Source: Mactromeris polynyma (lineage: Eukaryota; Mollusca; Bivalvia; Venerida; Mactridae). Taken from it: 64,000 nt of DNA. The number at the start of each line of letters is the position of its first letter. Position 1 is the stretch's first letter. The stretch lies in the NCBI GenBank assembly GCA_032209605.1, contig JASFXZ010000001.1, forward strand, positions 7,503,703-7,567,702, read 5' to 3'. Shown here in pieces: positions 62,169-64,000 of the stretch. The translations under genes and the position numbers were made by a program. Below the pieces are notes generated by a model. That model was not told the origin of the DNA. It worked only from the letters and a program-made list of their open reading frames with translations, and did no database searches.

Positions 62169-62514
62169 GATAGTTTGTGTTGTTTGAGCTGTTACTAAGT
62201 TGCTGAGTGATGGTAAGTTGACATGATGACAGATGTGGGTTATACAAATCGCTAAATTTGTTGTGTTTTCTTGCAAAAAAATATCTCATTTGTTGCCAGT
62301 TATTTCTCTGTCTGAAATCAGGTACTCCAGCTTGTATAATGTATCATCATTGTTCCACATCTGCGGCTCAATGTAGTTTGGTTTCAACTTGATTATTTCA
62401 CCACAATTGTGAAACTTTGTTTTTTAGTTAACAACTTTTATCAAATATCTGGATGTCTTTGTCGAGGTTTCTAGCCAGTACAAGCGCAGCAATTTCAGTG
62501 ATTGTGAAGAATGC

Positions 62515-62593
62515 GGTTCAATCTCGCCCAAGCTGGGATTTTTACACATGACCTTTGGATCAGAAGCCAGGTGCTCTACCTCTTGACCACAAT
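62515..62593 (-). mobile_element. tRNA-derived SINE head, Arg-like (degenerate)
   Basis: On the minus strand: GTGGTCAAGAGGTAGAGCAC, CTGGCTTCTGATCCAAAGG, then a mutated B box. The 3' body to the left is unclear. Confidence 0.5.
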
Positions 62594-63401
62594 GATATTC
62601 CCTACAATACAGGGGTGTTAAAAAGAGTCGGGAGCCGGTTACATTACCCAGTAACTTAAGCATCATCACAGGCTAACCCCCAGACCCCCACTTACTATTG
62701 GTGATTTCCCTGCTACTTCAAGAATAAGTGACATGCCTGCAATATAGTTTTGTGTATGATAAAGACTGATACAGTGTCACACGCCTGAATCTCCATCAGT
62801 TTCAGATGATATGTATTGTATGTAATTACTAAGTTCTTTAAATATGTGCTTTTACAGTTGTGGAGACACAAAGTGCATGCTGCCCTTTTTAAAATATGGA
62901 CATTGTGGAATAGTTTTGTAACACATGATCTGTGTTTCTGAAATGGGTTCAATATGGATTCAACCACTTCTGTTCCTATTATGGCGATGTATTACCCCAC
63001 TGGCTGAAATGTCAGTATTTATCTAGTAGAGAGCAAATTTGTTTGACCAGTAATGTTTATGTCAGCTGAGATGTGATGGTGTTGCTTTCCTTTACACAGC
63101 TAGTTTTTTTGTGGTATCTCCATGGTTTGTGAATTTACATCTCACATACAACTGAATGTACAGTAACATACAGAAAGTTAGTATAGCCTGTGAAAATTAA
63201 CTGGAGCCCAAATTAATTAATTGACATGCGAAAAATGAAGTCGCCGATTGCGTTCGTATAACTCAGACAGGCAATTATTTATTTGTCGCCAATCGTTGGC
63301 CCATTACTAATACGAACACATTCCAATGCTGTATTGTTGATTTTTCCAATTGCTTGTACTGTCACAGCTGCTGTTTTATGATAAGGTACATGTATTATCA
63401 A

Positions 63402-63571
63402 TAGGTATGTGTATTGCCAGACAAAGGGCGATCTAATTCGAATCGCGATCTTTGACTTGCGATCCACGAATCGATTCACAATTCACTAGGTATAAAGCAA
63501 TACACATACTGAAAGTAAATGAATAAAATAAACATAACTAAAACCTCATTTTTAAAGTTTTTTAGTCTCAT
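63402..63571 (-). mobile_element. 3' terminal region of the right-edge hAT element
   Basis: Read on the minus strand, 63510-63402 repeats the last 100 bp of the 54211-54977 element (CTTTATACCTAGTGAAT..., GATTCGTGGATCGCAAGTCA, GTCTGGCAATACACA). The terminal inverted repeat seems decayed here (CATACCTA where the other copy has CAGCCCTA). The boundary is approximate. Confidence 0.7.
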
Positions 63572-64000
63572 TTACAGAATACACATCAAATTACATAGTA
63601 CGCAAAACATTTCCCAAGTCTTTTTTTCATCAAAGTTTTTTTTCAGGGATATAAGGTGGTCAACATGTTCTCGATCAAGGCATGATCTAGTAGCTGTTAC
63701 AATGTCCCCAGCTGCAGAAAAGATTCTTTCAGAAGCAACAGAGGTTGCCTGCACACGTAAATACATTTTGAATAGCTGAGTAAGATATGGGAACATGTCA
63801 CATTTGTTCTTCCAAAAGAGTAGTGGGTCATCAGTAGGTCTTAGTTTCACTTCATCTCTATATCGCGTAATTTCCTTGCTGACTTGCTGTTCCATTGGAA
63901 TTGGTGGCTCAACTTTCGAAATTTCAATGTCTTCTTCAAACAGGAAACTCAAAGCAGACTGCTATGCTTGAGAAAGGACTGCCGCTTCTGACTCAAGTAT
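63572..64000 (-). mobile_element. C-terminal part of a hAT-family (ZBED-like) transposase, runs off the right edge
   Basis: The minus-strand frame reads EITRYRDEVKLRPTDDPLLF, then WKNKCDMFPYLTQLFKMYL and ATSVASERIFSAAGDIVTA, then DREHVDHLISLKKN. This is the hAT dimerisation domain at the C-terminus of cut-and-paste transposases (typical SERxFSxAGxI core). The stop is at 63572. The frame is open from there to about 63952; an upstream join beyond 64000 is expected, so completeness cannot be judged. Non-coding sequence between the stop and about 63402 matches the end of the hAT element at 54211-54977. Confidence 0.88.

Noticed and set aside
61989..62276. Repeat frames of both strands
   Set aside because: Translation of the 27-bp minisatellite.

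Overview
The window is animal nuclear DNA, most likely from a bivalve mollusc. It is AT-rich, its genes are split by GT/AG introns with consistent phase, and it is packed with short dispersed repeats. Several repeats look molluscan: tRNA-derived SINEs ending in a GGCGTTAAACCC-type tail, and an array of about 145-bp units carrying AAGGTCAAGGTCAC. The taxon call is inference from repeat style; no marker gene is present.

Layout. 0.4-13.5 kb: a 15-exon NEK8 gene on the minus strand (ciliary NIMA-family kinase with RCC1 repeats). 13.6-23 kb: an 11-exon DBT gene on the plus strand (mitochondrial branched-chain E2 acyltransferase). The two start codons lie only 117 bp apart, so the genes share a bidirectional promoter. 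23.8-29.5 kb: repeats, including a TIR-like bounded element with seven 145-bp units, a pogo-like MITE, tRNA-like SINE heads and a 120-bp direct duplication. 30.0-33.1 kb: a three-exon membrane copper amine oxidase on the minus strand with all catalytic residues present. 33.7-35.6 kb: a 52/43-bp minisatellite. 40.6-41.9 kb: a 33-bp minisatellite. 42.4-47.1 kb: a 70-bp satellite that has expanded into about 2.6 kb of (CCAT)n and about 0.67 kb of (TATC)n. 47.86-49.16 kb: an intronless 435-residue ORF of unknown function with repeated RRxS sites and a PP1-docking-like motif; a truncated copy of its 5' end lies at 52.6 kb. 53.6 kb: a short exon matching the start of TRAPPC13. 54.2-55.0 kb: a non-autonomous hAT element with a perfect 8-bp target duplication. 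The right edge carries the end of a hAT transposase gene.

The most unusual observation is a family of four very short palindromic insertions (27-34 bp, ends C-N-N-GGACC-W-AT and its complement). Each is flanked by a 7-bp direct repeat, perfect in three and 6/7 in the fourth. For one of them, a diverged direct duplicate 1.2 kb away preserves the uninterrupted target site. This is what mobile insertion with target duplication would produce, at a size far below any ordinary MITE.

The genes are not an operon and do not obviously act together. NEK8 and DBT share only a promoter region. All coordinates and phases were read by eye; protein names come from remembered family sequences, not from a search.
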